The notes: generated by a model not told the origin, from the sequence alone. A DNA stretch of 64,000 nt from Mycobacterium sp. BK086 (GCA_004362315.1 SNWL01000003.1:868001-932000), one strand, 5' to 3'. Positions 1 through 9,258 are shown, numbered from the stretch's first letter. Numbers and translations are program-made.

Positions 1-116
1 CAACCGTCAACCCCTTTCGGCTGTTCACGACATCTCCCATCACGTTGCGCCGGCTGTCAAAAAAATCGAAACACGTTGTCTGCCAATTACTTATCTCGCC
101 ACTCCTTGCGGACTTC

Positions 117-647
117 CTACGGCGGGGCGAGCCAGGTCCGGGACGGCGTGACGAAGAACCTGAAGGGACCGCGCTGGCAGTACGTACTGGTATCGGCCAT
201 GGTGGCGCAGCGGGTCCCGTTGTACTCGATGTAAGTCCGCGGCGGAAGGTCCCGCTCCGCCCTGCCCGGCGGCATCAGAACGGCGAAGCCGGGATCCCAC
301 CGCATCCTGATCTGCCCGCTGACCCACCCGATGTTCGTGGTACCCGGCGGTGCGCCGCGGATATCGCCGGTGCATGCAAACGCCCCGCGGTCCCAGATAC
401 CGCAATTGAGCCCGAGTGGGGTTGAAAACCACACGCCACCAGAACTACTGGTGAAGTACTCGTCGTACTTCACCCTGCCGTAGTAGTTGAGGATCAGGTT
501 GGTCGTCGGAAACGGGCTGTTCGGATCGCCGGTGTTTGGCTCTGCCTGCACCCCGGGCGACGTAGCGAGGAGTAGCCCGCTCACACACGCGGACACCGCA
601 AGCCAGCGGCCCAGCCGTGGTGCAGGACCTTCCAGCCGCCCGGTCAT
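117..647 (-). CDS. Small exported protein, last gene of the mce unit
   Basis: A 176-residue protein with a Sec-type signal: positively charged N-terminus, hydrophobic run around residues 17-30, and an alanine-containing cleavage region near VQAEP. The mature part has four cysteines (CGIWD, FACTG, RCATM, TYCQR) that could form two disulfides, typical of small extracellular mycobacterial proteins. I do not recognise a named family. Its start overlaps the stop of the MmpS-like gene upstream by four bases (ATGA), so the two are probably translationally coupled. It ends the run of minus-strand genes that begins with yrbEA. Function unknown; its position suggests a cell-envelope role beside the Mce transporter. 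Confidence 0.75.
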   Translation of the reverse strand: MTGRLEGPAPRLGRWLAVSACVSGLLLATSPGVQAEPNTGDPNSPFPTTNLILNYYGRVKYDEYFTSSSGGVWFSTPLGLNCGIWDRGAFACTGDIRGAPPGTTNIGWVSGQIRMRWDPGFAVLMPPGRAERDLPPRTYIEYNGTRCATMADTSTYCQRGPFRFFVTPSRTWLAPP

Positions 648-1084
648 GGCAGATTACCCGGCGACGATTCGTTCTTCGCGGTGTGCGGCACACTGCCATA
701 GCAGGTGGCGTTGCCTAGATCGAGGATGCTCTCGCAAAGCACGTCGCTTCCTCTCGTGATGCGAACAGTTACGAAGTGCCCCTGCAGAACTCGTGCCACG
801 GTTGCAGCCGTCCGAAAGTTTGGTCGCCAGTCTGCCCGCAGTTCGGCACCGTCGCTGGTCGGGCTCTCCGCATCAACCACCGGCACCGTCAGCGTCCAGG
901 GCAGAGGCACGTCCTCGATCAAGTGTTTGCCCGCGGTGTCGCGGTACTCGACACCGGCCAGTTGCCCGACCGAGTCGGAGAAGATGTCATACCTCACGGT
1001 GTCCTCGGCGTGCGCCGTCGGTGCGTAAGCGAAGCCCGCCAGGCAAACAGCTATCGCGACCGCGCTTGGGTGAATGCGCTTCAC
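644..1084 (-). CDS. MmpS-like exported protein
   Basis: A 146-residue protein with a signal peptide (hydrophobic residues about 8-26, AHA-E cleavage-like site). The mature region resembles the extracytoplasmic fold of MmpS accessory proteins: a VRYDIF strand, a V-E-Y-R-D-T strand, the conserved PLPWT segment, a V-R-I-T-R strand and a late cysteine pair (LCES, TCYG). MmpS proteins normally partner MmpL lipid exporters, but no mmpL gene is in this window. Here the gene sits in a mce unit, so a periplasmic partner role in lipid trafficking is an inference. The resemblance is by motif only. Confidence 0.6.
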   Translation of the reverse strand: MKRIHPSAVAIAVCLAGFAYAPTAHAEDTVRYDIFSDSVGQLAGVEYRDTAGKHLIEDVPLPWTLTVPVVDAESPTSDGAELRADWRPNFRTAATVARVLQGHFVTVRITRGSDVLCESILDLGNATCYGSVPHTAKNESSPGNLP

Positions 1085-1141
1085 ATGGCTCCTTCGGCTT
1101 CAACGAAATGAGATACGACTAGTAATCCGAACGGGTCTCGG

Positions 1142-1687
1142 TCAACCAACCAGGACAGCGGTGGCTAGGACCACGTCCTTCCTGGCGTTGTACGTCGTGG
1201 CCACACCGTAGGCGGTATACGAGCAGTCGGGCAGTGTCGAGAAGCCCAGCAGTAACAATCCCTTGATCGACAAGACCGCGGTGGTCGCGGAGCCCGACAA
1301 GATTTGTGCCTTGCCGGCGCCCTTGTAGCCGAGGTCGTTCAGCAACGGCAGCGCGTCGGTCTCCGGAACGGCACGGGCCGCGAAGTTGAGGTACCGGTCC
1401 GTCGTATCGTTGATTTCCTTGGCCACCTGGTCGATCAACGGGTCCGAACGGAGCGGCCCACATGTCGATGGCCGTGCTGCGGCCACCGCGTCCCTCAGGC
1501 TTTCGGTCGCATCTGCCGATGCCGCGGGCGCAAGGACGACGCCGACAATCGTCAGTCCGGCTGCGGCAAAGCACATTCCGAGTCGAGCGCGGCGGCGAGG
1601 GGCTATGCGGCCCCGGCCGCCTTCCACCACGCCTGACCTAGGTCGCCGAGTCGTCATCGTCGCTTCACTTTCGCATTCGAGTTTCAT
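1142..1687 (-). CDS. Exported conserved hypothetical protein
   Basis: About 181 residues if it starts at the ATG that overlaps the upstream stop (ATGA, 1684-1687); an internal ATG at 1657 behind an AAAGTGAAG sequence is the alternative. The N-terminus is basic and followed by a hydrophobic signal segment ending at ASADA. The mature part has two cysteines (STCGPL and LPDCSY), a helical middle section, and ends in a strand-rich segment reading VVLATAVLVG. The pattern of an early CGPLR-type motif and a late CSYTAYGV motif is shared by actinobacterial exported proteins distantly reminiscent of CAP/SCP domains, but I would not assign that fold firmly. It is embedded in the mce transcription unit. 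Confidence 0.65.
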   Translation of the reverse strand: MKLECESEATMTTRRPRSGVVEGGRGRIAPRRRARLGMCFAAAGLTIVGVVLAPAASADATESLRDAVAAARPSTCGPLRSDPLIDQVAKEINDTTDRYLNFAARAVPETDALPLLNDLGYKGAGKAQILSGSATTAVLSIKGLLLLGFSTLPDCSYTAYGVATTYNARKDVVLATAVLVG

Positions 1688-2352
1688 CCTTCGCACACAT
1701 GCGAACGATGGATGTCGGAGCCCCAGCGCTTCGCCTTCTGTACCGACGGGCCGGTGAACCAGTCGGGTTGATGGGCCAGGATGCCGTTGTTGACGTTGGA
1801 CAACTGCTCCCACAGTTTGAAGAAGGCCTCGCCCTCGTAGATGGGGAAATAACTGTCGCCGAACGGGTTTCGTGCTTGAGTCAGCGACTGGGCCCGCGGC
1901 GCCAGGAAGTCAACAGCTTGTCCGATGTTTCCGGTGACGATGTCGACCTGCTGCTGAATGTTGTCTCGCGTGTAGTCGTAGTCCTTGCCGGTGACGTCGT
2001 CGATCCGGTTCGTCTGCAACCTGTCGATCTGGAATCTCAGCGTGGCGTACTGAGCGTTGTACCACTGACACATCTCGCTCATCGCCGTGATGTCGGCGGG
2101 CGTCACCGCGTTCTTCGTCTGGTCGTACGGAAACGGAAATTTGGGCGTCCACGACGACGCCGTCGGCACGACGATGGGCAACGGCCTGATGAGCGAACTG
2201 TCCGAGGGCGGCGAAGGAAGGGGAACCACGCCACCGGGATCGGCCTCAGGATCAGCACCTGCTGGTGGTCCCGTCACGACGACCAGCGCCGACCACAGCA
2301 GTGCGCAACCCACTGCGCCCGCGCCGCGTCGGATTGTTTCTCGAATCGTCAC
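1684..2352 (-). CDS. Exported conserved hypothetical protein of mce loci
   Basis: A 222-residue protein with a signal peptide (hydrophobic residues about 12-30, PAGADP cleavage region), a proline/serine-rich linker (residues about 35-60), then a mostly helical domain with the conserved-looking segment CQWYNAQYATLRFQID and a C-terminal region ending in a cysteine (HVCEG). Two cysteines in the mature chain could pair. I believe homologues occur next to mycobacterial mce operons, but I cannot name a family. It lies 33 bases after the Mce-associated membrane protein gene and its stop overlaps the next start. Confidence 0.7.
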   Translation of the reverse strand: MTIRETIRRGAGAVGCALLWSALVVVTGPPAGADPEADPGGVVPLPSPPSDSSLIRPLPIVVPTASSWTPKFPFPYDQTKNAVTPADITAMSEMCQWYNAQYATLRFQIDRLQTNRIDDVTGKDYDYTRDNIQQQVDIVTGNIGQAVDFLAPRAQSLTQARNPFGDSYFPIYEGEAFFKLWEQLSNVNNGILAHQPDWFTGPSVQKAKRWGSDIHRSHVCEG

Positions 2353-2385
2353 CGTGACTCCATTTCTCGCAGCGCTCGCGGGTCG

Positions 2386-3048
2386 TTACTTCGGCCCCAT
2401 GGCAGAGCCGATTCCGCCAACGTCGGTGATCTGCCAGTTGCCGTTGCTGTCGATCGTGGTGCTATAGGTCGCCGTCGACTGCAGTGCCTCCGGCGCCTGG
2501 ACGGTCTTGGTCTGGACGCTGACGAAACTGTCCACCACGTAGATGCCGCCCGTGCTCGACCTCACCTTGGCCACCAAGGCTTGTGCGGTCGAACTCCACT
2601 GCAACGGCACCAAGACCTGTTCCATGGAGGTGCCGGCTTCGGAAAGCTTCTTGCCGAGCTCCGGGGAGGTCCCAGCCACAAGTCTGACCTTCCAACCCTG
2701 CAGGTCCTTGTAATCCATCGTCGCGGCATTGACCGCATAGTCGAGGGCAATCTTCTCGGCTCGTGCGTCGTTGGACTTTCGGGTAGCTTCAGCCGTAAGT
2801 TGCTGGCGCGCATCGACATAGAGCCAGCCCATTGCCGCCGTCGCGGCTACCAGTGCCACGATCAGTCCACCGACGATCAGGCCTCGCAGGCTGACCGACA
2901 CCGACTTTGATTGACGCTTCGGCTTCGCCCCGCTGGTCGATGTCTCTGCGTTTGTCTCGTTTGACTGGTTCGCATTCGACTCGGTCGTGCGCGCCTCGGC
3001 GGCATCCGAATCGAGTGTCTCCTGCACTTCAGTGTCATTGATGGTCAT
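2386..3048 (-). CDS. Mce-associated membrane protein (Mas family)
   Basis: A 220-residue protein with the layout of Mas/Mam proteins: an acidic, serine/threonine/asparagine-rich cytoplasmic N-terminus (about 1-50), one transmembrane helix (about 57-80), then a small alpha/beta extracytoplasmic domain resembling SnoaL/NTF2-like folds. Family members accompany mce operons and are thought to stabilise or modulate the Mce import complex in the envelope. It starts 53 bases after mceF, in the same direction, consistent with co-transcription. No catalytic residues are apparent. Confidence 0.8.
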   Translation of the reverse strand: MTINDTEVQETLDSDAAEARTTESNANQSNETNAETSTSGAKPKRQSKSVSVSLRGLIVGGLIVALVAATAAMGWLYVDARQQLTAEATRKSNDARAEKIALDYAVNAATMDYKDLQGWKVRLVAGTSPELGKKLSEAGTSMEQVLVPLQWSSTAQALVAKVRSSTGGIYVVDSFVSVQTKTVQAPEALQSTATYSTTIDSNGNWQITDVGGIGSAMGPK

Positions 3049-3101
3049 CTCGAACCTCTCTTGGTGTGTGCCCTAGAGCAAAACTGTTGCGCGCGTGTGA
3101 T

Positions 3102-4055
3102 TCACGGCCTGACGCGGAGGGTGATCATCCCGTCAGCCGGTACCTGGTCGAGGAAGTTGTCCAGAATCTGGCCGCTGTCGAAGTTCATGAGTGTCGCCGC
3201 GATGGTGTTGAGTTTCGGCTGGAATGCCTCACCCAGCACTTTCAGGTCGCCGCCGTTGTTGTCCAGAAGGCCCTGTACGCGATCCAACAGGTATTTCAGC
3301 TGCCTGACGCCGTCTGGATTGTCCCGCGAGAAGAGGATGGGCAGATGCTTGAAGAAGTCCTGCCAGTACAAGCCAAGTAACGCCAGATTGGGGGTGAAAG
3401 CCGTGAGATCAGGATTGATCCACTCCGAGTTGCGGATCAGCGTTCCGAAGTTGCTCAGAAGTGTGCGTCCCTCGCCGTTCAGGCTATTGAGCATGTTGTT
3501 GAACAACGTGGTAGTCCGAGACAGGTTGGGAAGCACTCGCACCGGGTCCGGTAGGGCGGCATCGCCCTCGGCGATGATGCGTTGCAGAGCGCCGGGTTCC
3601 ATCTGATTGAGGATTCGCGTAGCGGTCGTTGCCAATTCGGAGACCGACGCCGGCGCCATCACCGACTCCGTGGAGATGCGTTGGTTGTCCTTCAGAAACG
3701 GTCCGCCCTCGCTGCGCGGCACGAGCTCGATGTAGGACTCGCCGAGCGCCGACAGGTTCTGTAGTTCCACCTTGGTGTCGACGGGAACCTCGTACTGGCC
3801 CCCAACCCAGAAGTCGATGGATGCCGAGTCGATGCTGGTGCTGGTCTTGACTACCTTGCCAACGGGCACACCACGGAACAGCACGTTCGAGTCGGGAACC
3901 AGACCGTTGATCTCGGGCACGTTCATGGACAGGTTGGTTCGGTGGGACGGCGGGCTGACGCGCAGCCCAAGCGAACCGAAGTACCACAGCGCGATCGCGA
4001 CGATGACCGCAAAGACCAGATAGGAGATGACGTCTTTGATCTTTATCGCGTTCAC
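3102..4055 (-). CDS. mceF: MceF, MlaD-domain lipid-transport protein
   Basis: A 317-residue Mce-family protein. It has one N-terminal transmembrane helix (about 10-29) followed by the MCE/MlaD domain (about 38-115), where the VLFRGVPVGKV signature is visible, then a long helical region and C-terminal tail. MceA-F assemble a tunnel-like structure across the mycobacterial envelope that feeds lipids to the YrbE permeases. The GTG start overlaps the mceE stop as GTGA. At about 317 residues it is shorter than many MceF proteins because it lacks a long proline-rich tail. Being sixth in the set gives it the F position. Confidence 0.88.
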   Translation of the reverse strand: MNAIKIKDVISYLVFAVIVAIALWYFGSLGLRVSPPSHRTNLSMNVPEINGLVPDSNVLFRGVPVGKVVKTSTSIDSASIDFWVGGQYEVPVDTKVELQNLSALGESYIELVPRSEGGPFLKDNQRISTESVMAPASVSELATTATRILNQMEPGALQRIIAEGDAALPDPVRVLPNLSRTTTLFNNMLNSLNGEGRTLLSNFGTLIRNSEWINPDLTAFTPNLALLGLYWQDFFKHLPILFSRDNPDGVRQLKYLLDRVQGLLDNNGGDLKVLGEAFQPKLNTIAATLMNFDSGQILDNFLDQVPADGMITLRVRP

Positions 4056-5077
4056 GGCATAGCCCCTAGGATCCGCAGCACTTCCTGGACGTTGCCCGAT
4101 AGCTCCCGACCGTCAGGCCCGATGATCGACTGGATGTTGATGGCCGGATACTTGTCGGTTGGCAAGAACATGTCGGTGAAGATCCTGCGGTACTTCGGTA
4201 TCTCCGTCTCGCCGGCCACCTTCGACTCCTGCAGCGCGCCAACGGAATCCGCCAGCGAATTCAGGAAAGGAACGAGCCAGTAACCACCGAGAGTGATGCT
4301 GCCGATTCCGGGCAGGACGGTGCCCACGTAGTTCCCCACGCCGATGAAGTGCTCCCACCCACGTTGCCCCGTCGGTGAGAACAAGTACTGCAAGTCCGGT
4401 GTGCGGTCGTTCGCAACTGCTGCAGTCTCCGCCAAACCATTGAGTGCCTGGTCGACTGAATCGAGGTTGTCCGCCAGCGCCGAAAGGTCGGTTTTGATGC
4501 GACCCGTCAGAACCCTCACCTCGTCGGTAGGCGGTGCGATCCGGTTGAGGCGAATGATCGTGTTCTGGGCCCGCTGAATCGATCCGCTGGAGACGAAGTT
4601 CGCCAGGCTGGCAATGGTGTCTTCCAGCTGCGGCGGGGACGTGGTCTGCGAAACCGGAATGGCTGCACCGGCTTCGAGTGCTGGTACCGGCGCGGTTCCC
4701 GCTGACGGCGTTTGCGTGGCGTTCGCCGTCGGTCGCTCGAGCGCTACGTAGATGTCGCCGAGCACCGTCGCTTGCTGCAGCACGGCGTGAATGTCGGAGG
4801 GAACCACGACACCGTGCGCCATCCGCGCCGTCACGTCCACGTCACGATCAGTGAGAGCCACGTGGGACACGACTCCGACGGTTACCCCGTCCAACACCAC
4901 CTTTGCCCGCTCGGGAAGATTGAGAACGCTCTCGAACCGCATGACCAGGTCGTATCCGTCGTCGTATGACGGGCCAGGCTTTGGCAAGGCGTCCACACTG
5001 ATGGCCGCGCAGGACGAGACCGAGAGGACGGTGGCCGTCGCGGCGGTGGCGGCGACCAGCCGGGTTCGCAATCTCAC
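4052..5077 (-). CDS. mceE: MceE, lipoprotein subunit of Mce complex
   Basis: A 341-residue Mce-family protein with a lipoprotein signal: basic N-terminus, hydrophobic core and a VSSC lipobox near residue 23, in line with MceE proteins of M. tuberculosis (LprK, LprL, LprM, LprN). The MCE domain follows (about 42-125) with the motif KVVLDGVTVGVV, then the helical needle-forming region. It is translated from a GTG start overlapping the mceD stop (GTGA). Predicted role: lipid-anchored part of the envelope-spanning lipid importer. Confidence 0.88.
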   Translation of the reverse strand: MRLRTRLVAATAATATVLSVSSCAAISVDALPKPGPSYDDGYDLVMRFESVLNLPERAKVVLDGVTVGVVSHVALTDRDVDVTARMAHGVVVPSDIHAVLQQATVLGDIYVALERPTANATQTPSAGTAPVPALEAGAAIPVSQTTSPPQLEDTIASLANFVSSGSIQRAQNTIIRLNRIAPPTDEVRVLTGRIKTDLSALADNLDSVDQALNGLAETAAVANDRTPDLQYLFSPTGQRGWEHFIGVGNYVGTVLPGIGSITLGGYWLVPFLNSLADSVGALQESKVAGETEIPKYRRIFTDMFLPTDKYPAINIQSIIGPDGRELSGNVQEVLRILGAMP

Positions 5078-6168
5078 TTGTTCGCCGCCTGGGTCAGCAC
5101 GTACTGAAGCAATGCGACGTCCACGGCGTAGGGCGTGCCCTTGACGTTTGCGCAGCTACCTGGCAGGGACGCATTCATGATGTTGCACGCAGCGACGCCC
5201 TCAGGCGCGCGTAGGCGGTACGTCGGCGGCCGGTAGTGCAACGTGAAGTCGTGGTTGTTCGACATGTTGATCAGGCCGTTGATCACGCGCGGCGTCACGT
5301 TCAGCAGGCTCGCGTAGAACGGGGCGCGTGGAGAGGCTTTCCTGAGGACAACCGAGACCGCGTCGAGCAATTGCTGTACCTGCGGGCCCAACTCCTTCTC
5401 GATGCCCTGTGCCGCAGCGATGATGTTGATGATTCCATTGAAGGCGTCGTCGGCGCCGAGGATAACTTCGCGCAACTCGCCCCCGACCGGAGACGCCAGG
5501 TTGTCGAATACCTGCCGCGTCGCCGGGTTGAGGTCGTTCAACGTGCCCGTCAACTGCCCGAGGTTGCGGGTGATGGAAGCCAAGTCACCGATGGCTTGGT
5601 CGGGAGAATCGAACACCGAGGACGAGGTGGCCAGCAGCTGGTTGACGTTTGGCCCCTGATTGCGAGCCGCCTCGTCGACGCCTTTCACGAGATCGCCGAC
5701 GTTGTTCGATCCTGCCGGGTTGATCGAGTTGAGAAAGTTGGTCGACGCTCCGATGACCTCGGAGAGGGTCTTGGGAGTCAACGACCGGCCGAGGGGGATG
5801 CAGTTCCCCGGGCGTAGGTGATCACTCTTCTCGTAGTCGCCGACGAGTTCAAGGGCTCTGTCCGCCAGGATCGAGGTCGACCTGGTGACTGCCTTGGCAT
5901 CCGCCGGAATGGTTTGTCCGCCATCAATTTTGAAGTCCACTCGGACGGACTGAGCTGACGGAGTAATGGACGAGACCTCCCCGATGGGATACCCCAAGTG
6001 GGTAACGGGGTTGCCGACGTACAGCCCGACGCTGTCGGGCATCGTCGCGCAGTAGTCGGCGGCATCCGACTTGGTTGACGACGAGCACGAGGCACCCCCG
6101 AGTACGGCCGCCAGAGCTACCGACACCGGCAAGACTCGCCGGAACGGGGGCAAGAATGACGAAGGCAT
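5074..6168 (-). CDS. mceD: MceD, Mce-family protein with cysteine-ended signal
   Basis: A 364-residue Mce-family protein in the D position. I chose the ATG at 6168, which overlaps the mceC stop as TGATG; an upstream in-frame ATG at 6198 would intrude into mceC. The N-terminal hydrophobic segment ends in GGASC followed by serines. This resembles a lipobox although the -3 residue is glycine rather than an aliphatic, so lipidation is uncertain. The MCE domain shows VGNPVTHLGYPIGEV in place of the usual V.G..VG.V consensus. A helical region follows, and the C-terminus carries two cysteines (AACNIM, GSCANV). Confidence 0.85.
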   Translation of the reverse strand: MPSSFLPPFRRVLPVSVALAAVLGGASCSSSTKSDAADYCATMPDSVGLYVGNPVTHLGYPIGEVSSITPSAQSVRVDFKIDGGQTIPADAKAVTRSTSILADRALELVGDYEKSDHLRPGNCIPLGRSLTPKTLSEVIGASTNFLNSINPAGSNNVGDLVKGVDEAARNQGPNVNQLLATSSSVFDSPDQAIGDLASITRNLGQLTGTLNDLNPATRQVFDNLASPVGGELREVILGADDAFNGIINIIAAAQGIEKELGPQVQQLLDAVSVVLRKASPRAPFYASLLNVTPRVINGLINMSNNHDFTLHYRPPTYRLRAPEGVAACNIMNASLPGSCANVKGTPYAVDVALLQYVLTQAANK

Positions 6169-7148
6169 CAGCAGGCACTCCCTGGAGTCGGCACGCACAG
6201 GTCGGTCGCCAACAGTCCCGGGTCTGCGTTCTGCGCGTTGAGGATCCGGTCGAACAAGTTCTGCGTGCGCTTGAGTGCCCGGATGGTGAGCCCGTTACGC
6301 TCGACGAACAATCGCCCTCGGTACAGGAAGTCCCGCACCTTCTCGATGAACTCCAGCCGGTGACCGTCGTAGAAATCGCCGAGCGGCTTGAGAGCTTGCA
6401 GGACATCTCCGAGCCCATGCAGCGTGTCGGAGAAGCCCTTGTCGTAGATCTCCAGGGTTTGGGTCACGATCGACAGTTTCCTGACGAGCGACACGAGCTT
6501 GTCGCGATAGTCATTGAGCGCCGTGATGTATTCATCAGAGAGATCCAGGATCTTGGTGATCTGGCCCCGCTGCCGTTCGACCGTCGACATCAACGCGTTG
6601 CCAGCGTCGATGGTCGCCGCGACCACCTGGACATTCGTTCCCGTCAACCCCGTCGAGATCTGATTGAGCGATTCGTTGACGGGCTTGGTGTCGACCTTCT
6701 GGGTGACCTTGGTGGTGTCGACGAGCGTCTGCATCAGGCTGTACGGCATGGTCACGCGCGACAGCGGAATGATTGTTGAGCCCAAGGGCGTGTTGCCCAT
6801 CGAAGCGACATTGACGTAGTAACCACCCACGATCGTGAGCATCCGCACGTCTATCTGCGACTGATCGCCGACGAAGGCGGTGTCGTCGATCTTCGCCGTG
6901 ACGAGCACCTGGTTCGGTTCCAGTTTCAGATTGGAGACCGTCCCCACCTTGATGCCGGCCATCCGCACCTCGTCGCCGGCGCGTATCGCATTGGCGTCAT
7001 CGGTGTAGAAGGAAACCAACTGGCCCTTACCCGGCGGGTTGACGTATACGTACGTCAGGATCATGCCGACGATGACCGCAAACACCATGGCGGTTACCCC
7101 CCAGGTTAGGGGGTTGCGCAGCACCTCTTTCGAATTCAGCGATTGCAC
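6168..7148 (-). CDS. mceC: MceC, Mce-family lipid-transport protein
   Basis: Mce-family protein in the C position, about 326 residues from the GTG at 7148. An in-frame start at 7217 would add 23 residues but overlap mceB by about 80 bases, so I prefer the later one, which sits behind a GGGTGG sequence; the exact start is uncertain. A transmembrane helix (about 17-36) precedes the MCE domain, which carries VRMAGIKVGTVSNL. The remainder is helical and ends in a short segment with two cysteines (LCVPTPGSAC). The gene is tightly packed between mceB and mceD. Confidence 0.86.
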   Translation of the reverse strand: MQSLNSKEVLRNPLTWGVTAMVFAVIVGMILTYVYVNPPGKGQLVSFYTDDANAIRAGDEVRMAGIKVGTVSNLKLEPNQVLVTAKIDDTAFVGDQSQIDVRMLTIVGGYYVNVASMGNTPLGSTIIPLSRVTMPYSLMQTLVDTTKVTQKVDTKPVNESLNQISTGLTGTNVQVVAATIDAGNALMSTVERQRGQITKILDLSDEYITALNDYRDKLVSLVRKLSIVTQTLEIYDKGFSDTLHGLGDVLQALKPLGDFYDGHRLEFIEKVRDFLYRGRLFVERNGLTIRALKRTQNLFDRILNAQNADPGLLATDLCVPTPGSAC

Positions 7149-8140
7149 AGCACCACCCGCTGCCCGTTCAGCAACACGTCCATCGTCTCCGGTAGTTGGA
7201 AGTTGCCGCGCGAACACGGCTCCACGGCGGTGCCGTCGTCACCCGGTGGCGGGATGTTCTCGTTGATCACCGGCACCAACTTGAAGGCGTCAAAGAAGTT
7301 GTCGAGATTGCTGAATGCTCGGTCGAGTGAGTCGTCGACGTTGATGCCATTCCTGAACCCAGCGTTGTGCAGGAGGCGTACGACGGGATCGAAGAAATCC
7401 TTGCTGTACAAGAAATCCTTGCGAAACTCGTCCAAGATCATGCTGACCTTGTCGACGGGCTGATTCAGCAGGTCGATCATGTGAATGAATCGTTGAGAAT
7501 TGCCACCGATGCCGTCGGCGACGCGAGACAGGTTGTTTATCAGCGTCGACACCACCTGCTGGCGATCCGTCACGAACTCGGTCAGTTTGCGGATGCTGTC
7601 CAAGAGGGGCGCCAATCCGCTTCCGTCGCCGGTGAGGAACGATGCCGCATTGCCGGTGAAGGTGTTTATCTCGTCCGGGCTCAAGGTGGCCAACACCGGC
7701 TGCAGACCATTGAAGAGGGCCGTCACGTCGAACGACGGCTGGGTCATCGATGTGGGTATCTGCGTTATGAGGTCGCCGTCCCGATACCCCTCGGCAGGAT
7801 TCGTGACATCCATGTAGCGCACACCCGTCAAGGCCTGGAACTTGATGGCCAGCCGCGTGTCTTTCACGATGCCGTACTTGTGATCCAAGGTGAACTTGAC
7901 CTGCGCGACGTTTTGTCCGTTGGCCCGCGCAAGGTTGACCGAATCGATCTTGCCGACCCGAACGCCACGGACTCGCACGTCGCCGTCGGCATGGAGCCCG
8001 GAAGCGTCGGTGTACTCGGCAACGTATGACCGCGTATCGACGGCTACCGGATTGATCAGGGTGTTCGACAACAGGATGAAGAGGAAGACGGAGACCCCCA
8101 AGGCCACCCCGATCCGCCATGCGGCTGCTCTTGGACTCAT
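7136..8140 (-). CDS. mceB: MceB, Mce-family lipid-transport protein
   Basis: A 334-residue Mce protein: N-terminal transmembrane helix (about 9-28), MCE domain (about 38-115) with the clear signature VRVRGVRVGKI, then the helical barrel region. Two cysteines near the C-terminus (EPCSRG, VVLCNR) are in keeping with the MceB type. Its ATG overlaps the mceA stop (ATGA) and its stop lies inside the mceC start region, indicating translational coupling. Predicted envelope location, part of the multi-subunit lipid conduit. Confidence 0.88.
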   Translation of the reverse strand: MSPRAAAWRIGVALGVSVFLFILLSNTLINPVAVDTRSYVAEYTDASGLHADGDVRVRGVRVGKIDSVNLARANGQNVAQVKFTLDHKYGIVKDTRLAIKFQALTGVRYMDVTNPAEGYRDGDLITQIPTSMTQPSFDVTALFNGLQPVLATLSPDEINTFTGNAASFLTGDGSGLAPLLDSIRKLTEFVTDRQQVVSTLINNLSRVADGIGGNSQRFIHMIDLLNQPVDKVSMILDEFRKDFLYSKDFFDPVVRLLHNAGFRNGINVDDSLDRAFSNLDNFFDAFKLVPVINENIPPPGDDGTAVEPCSRGNFQLPETMDVLLNGQRVVLCNR

Positions 8141-9249
8141 GGCGTCCTCTCCGTGGCAATTCCGATCGGTGCCGCGACACCCGGCAGGCTGTCTAGTAGG
8201 AGCCGGACCGAAACTGCGCGCTGATCTCCGTTGCCGGCGTAGAGCCTCTCGAAGCGCGAGCGCAATTCGGCGAGCTTCTGCGCGACGTCGCGTGGGCGCA
8301 GCAGGACGGGCCCGGTGTCCGTCAGTGCCTTGAGCCCCGAGATGAGTGGGTAGAGATCGTCGACGTGACTGGCGACCAATCTGCCGACGGACTTGAACAG
8401 GCCGTTTTGAATCGCATCCAGGGACTTGTCGAAGTGCTCGTCGTAGTACTCGTTGGGTATGTCACCCAGACTCGGGACCGTCACATCCTTGAGATACGGG
8501 TAGCTGAGCTTCGGGGTGCTCGACTCCGCCGGCGACCGAGTTTGCCCAGGGTAGTAGCTGTAGTCCTGGACTCGCCTGAGTCCGATGATCAACTCATTGG
8601 CGAACGGCGGAACGGCGATAAGCGCCGACCCCAGTCTGCCGACCTGTTCTTCGGTGGGTTCGGTCTGCACGGCTTCGACCGCCCTCGTTATCGTCACCAG
8701 CGACTCGAATAACGGGTTGAGTCCGTCGGTGTATCGGGTCACGCGATCGATCACACCGACCAGCTGCGGTGTCAGAGAAGCCTGCGAGACGTCGCCCAGC
8801 TGATAGAGCAATTCAGCGAGGGTGAAGTTTCCTGTGGGCACCAGGGTCAGCTGGCTGCCGTCGCGGAGGGCTTGGCCGCCGGCCTTCGGAATCAGGTTGA
8901 TGCCCGGCACGCCGAAATAGTTGATGGGCCGGTAATCGATGCCCACCTCACTCGTGAGGCCCCTGGTGGGTTCGGCCTGAAGGTCGGCGGCGAGCCGCAC
9001 CTCACCACCGGGGGTGTTCTTGACGTTGGTGACCTCGCCGACCTTTACGCCGTGCAGGACGACCGACGTCCCTTCCTGCACGCCCTGGCCGATGTACGGC
9101 GTCGTGATCGCAATCGAGTAAAGCCCCCTGGCCCGTCCACCGAACGGGTTGAGGATGGCGACGATTAGGGCCAGAACGATGAGCAGCACCACACCACCAC
9201 CGATGCCCAGCAGCACCCGCTCCTGGTGCTGGTCTGATCCTCTCAACAT
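8137..9249 (-). CDS. mceA: MceA, Mce-family lipid-transport protein
   Basis: A 370-residue Mce protein, first of the six Mce subunits. One N-terminal transmembrane helix (about 13-34) is followed by the MCE domain with VLHGVKVGEVTNV, and then a long helical region. The ATG has an AAGGG ribosome-binding sequence six bases upstream and begins nine bases after the yrbEB stop. A cholesterol-specific Mce4 assignment cannot be made from sequence alone. No mceG-type ATPase is in the window; in mycobacteria it is normally encoded elsewhere. Confidence 0.88.
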   Translation of the reverse strand: MLRGSDQHQERVLLGIGGGVVLLIVLALIVAILNPFGGRARGLYSIAITTPYIGQGVQEGTSVVLHGVKVGEVTNVKNTPGGEVRLAADLQAEPTRGLTSEVGIDYRPINYFGVPGINLIPKAGGQALRDGSQLTLVPTGNFTLAELLYQLGDVSQASLTPQLVGVIDRVTRYTDGLNPLFESLVTITRAVEAVQTEPTEEQVGRLGSALIAVPPFANELIIGLRRVQDYSYYPGQTRSPAESSTPKLSYPYLKDVTVPSLGDIPNEYYDEHFDKSLDAIQNGLFKSVGRLVASHVDDLYPLISGLKALTDTGPVLLRPRDVAQKLAELRSRFERLYAGNGDQRAVSVRLLLDSLPGVAAPIGIATERTP

Positions 9250-9258
9250 GAGCAGCCC

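Noticed and set aside
1-116. Left edge flank
   Set aside because: Short 3' flank of the last mce-unit gene; no terminator-quality hairpin or gene could be supported.
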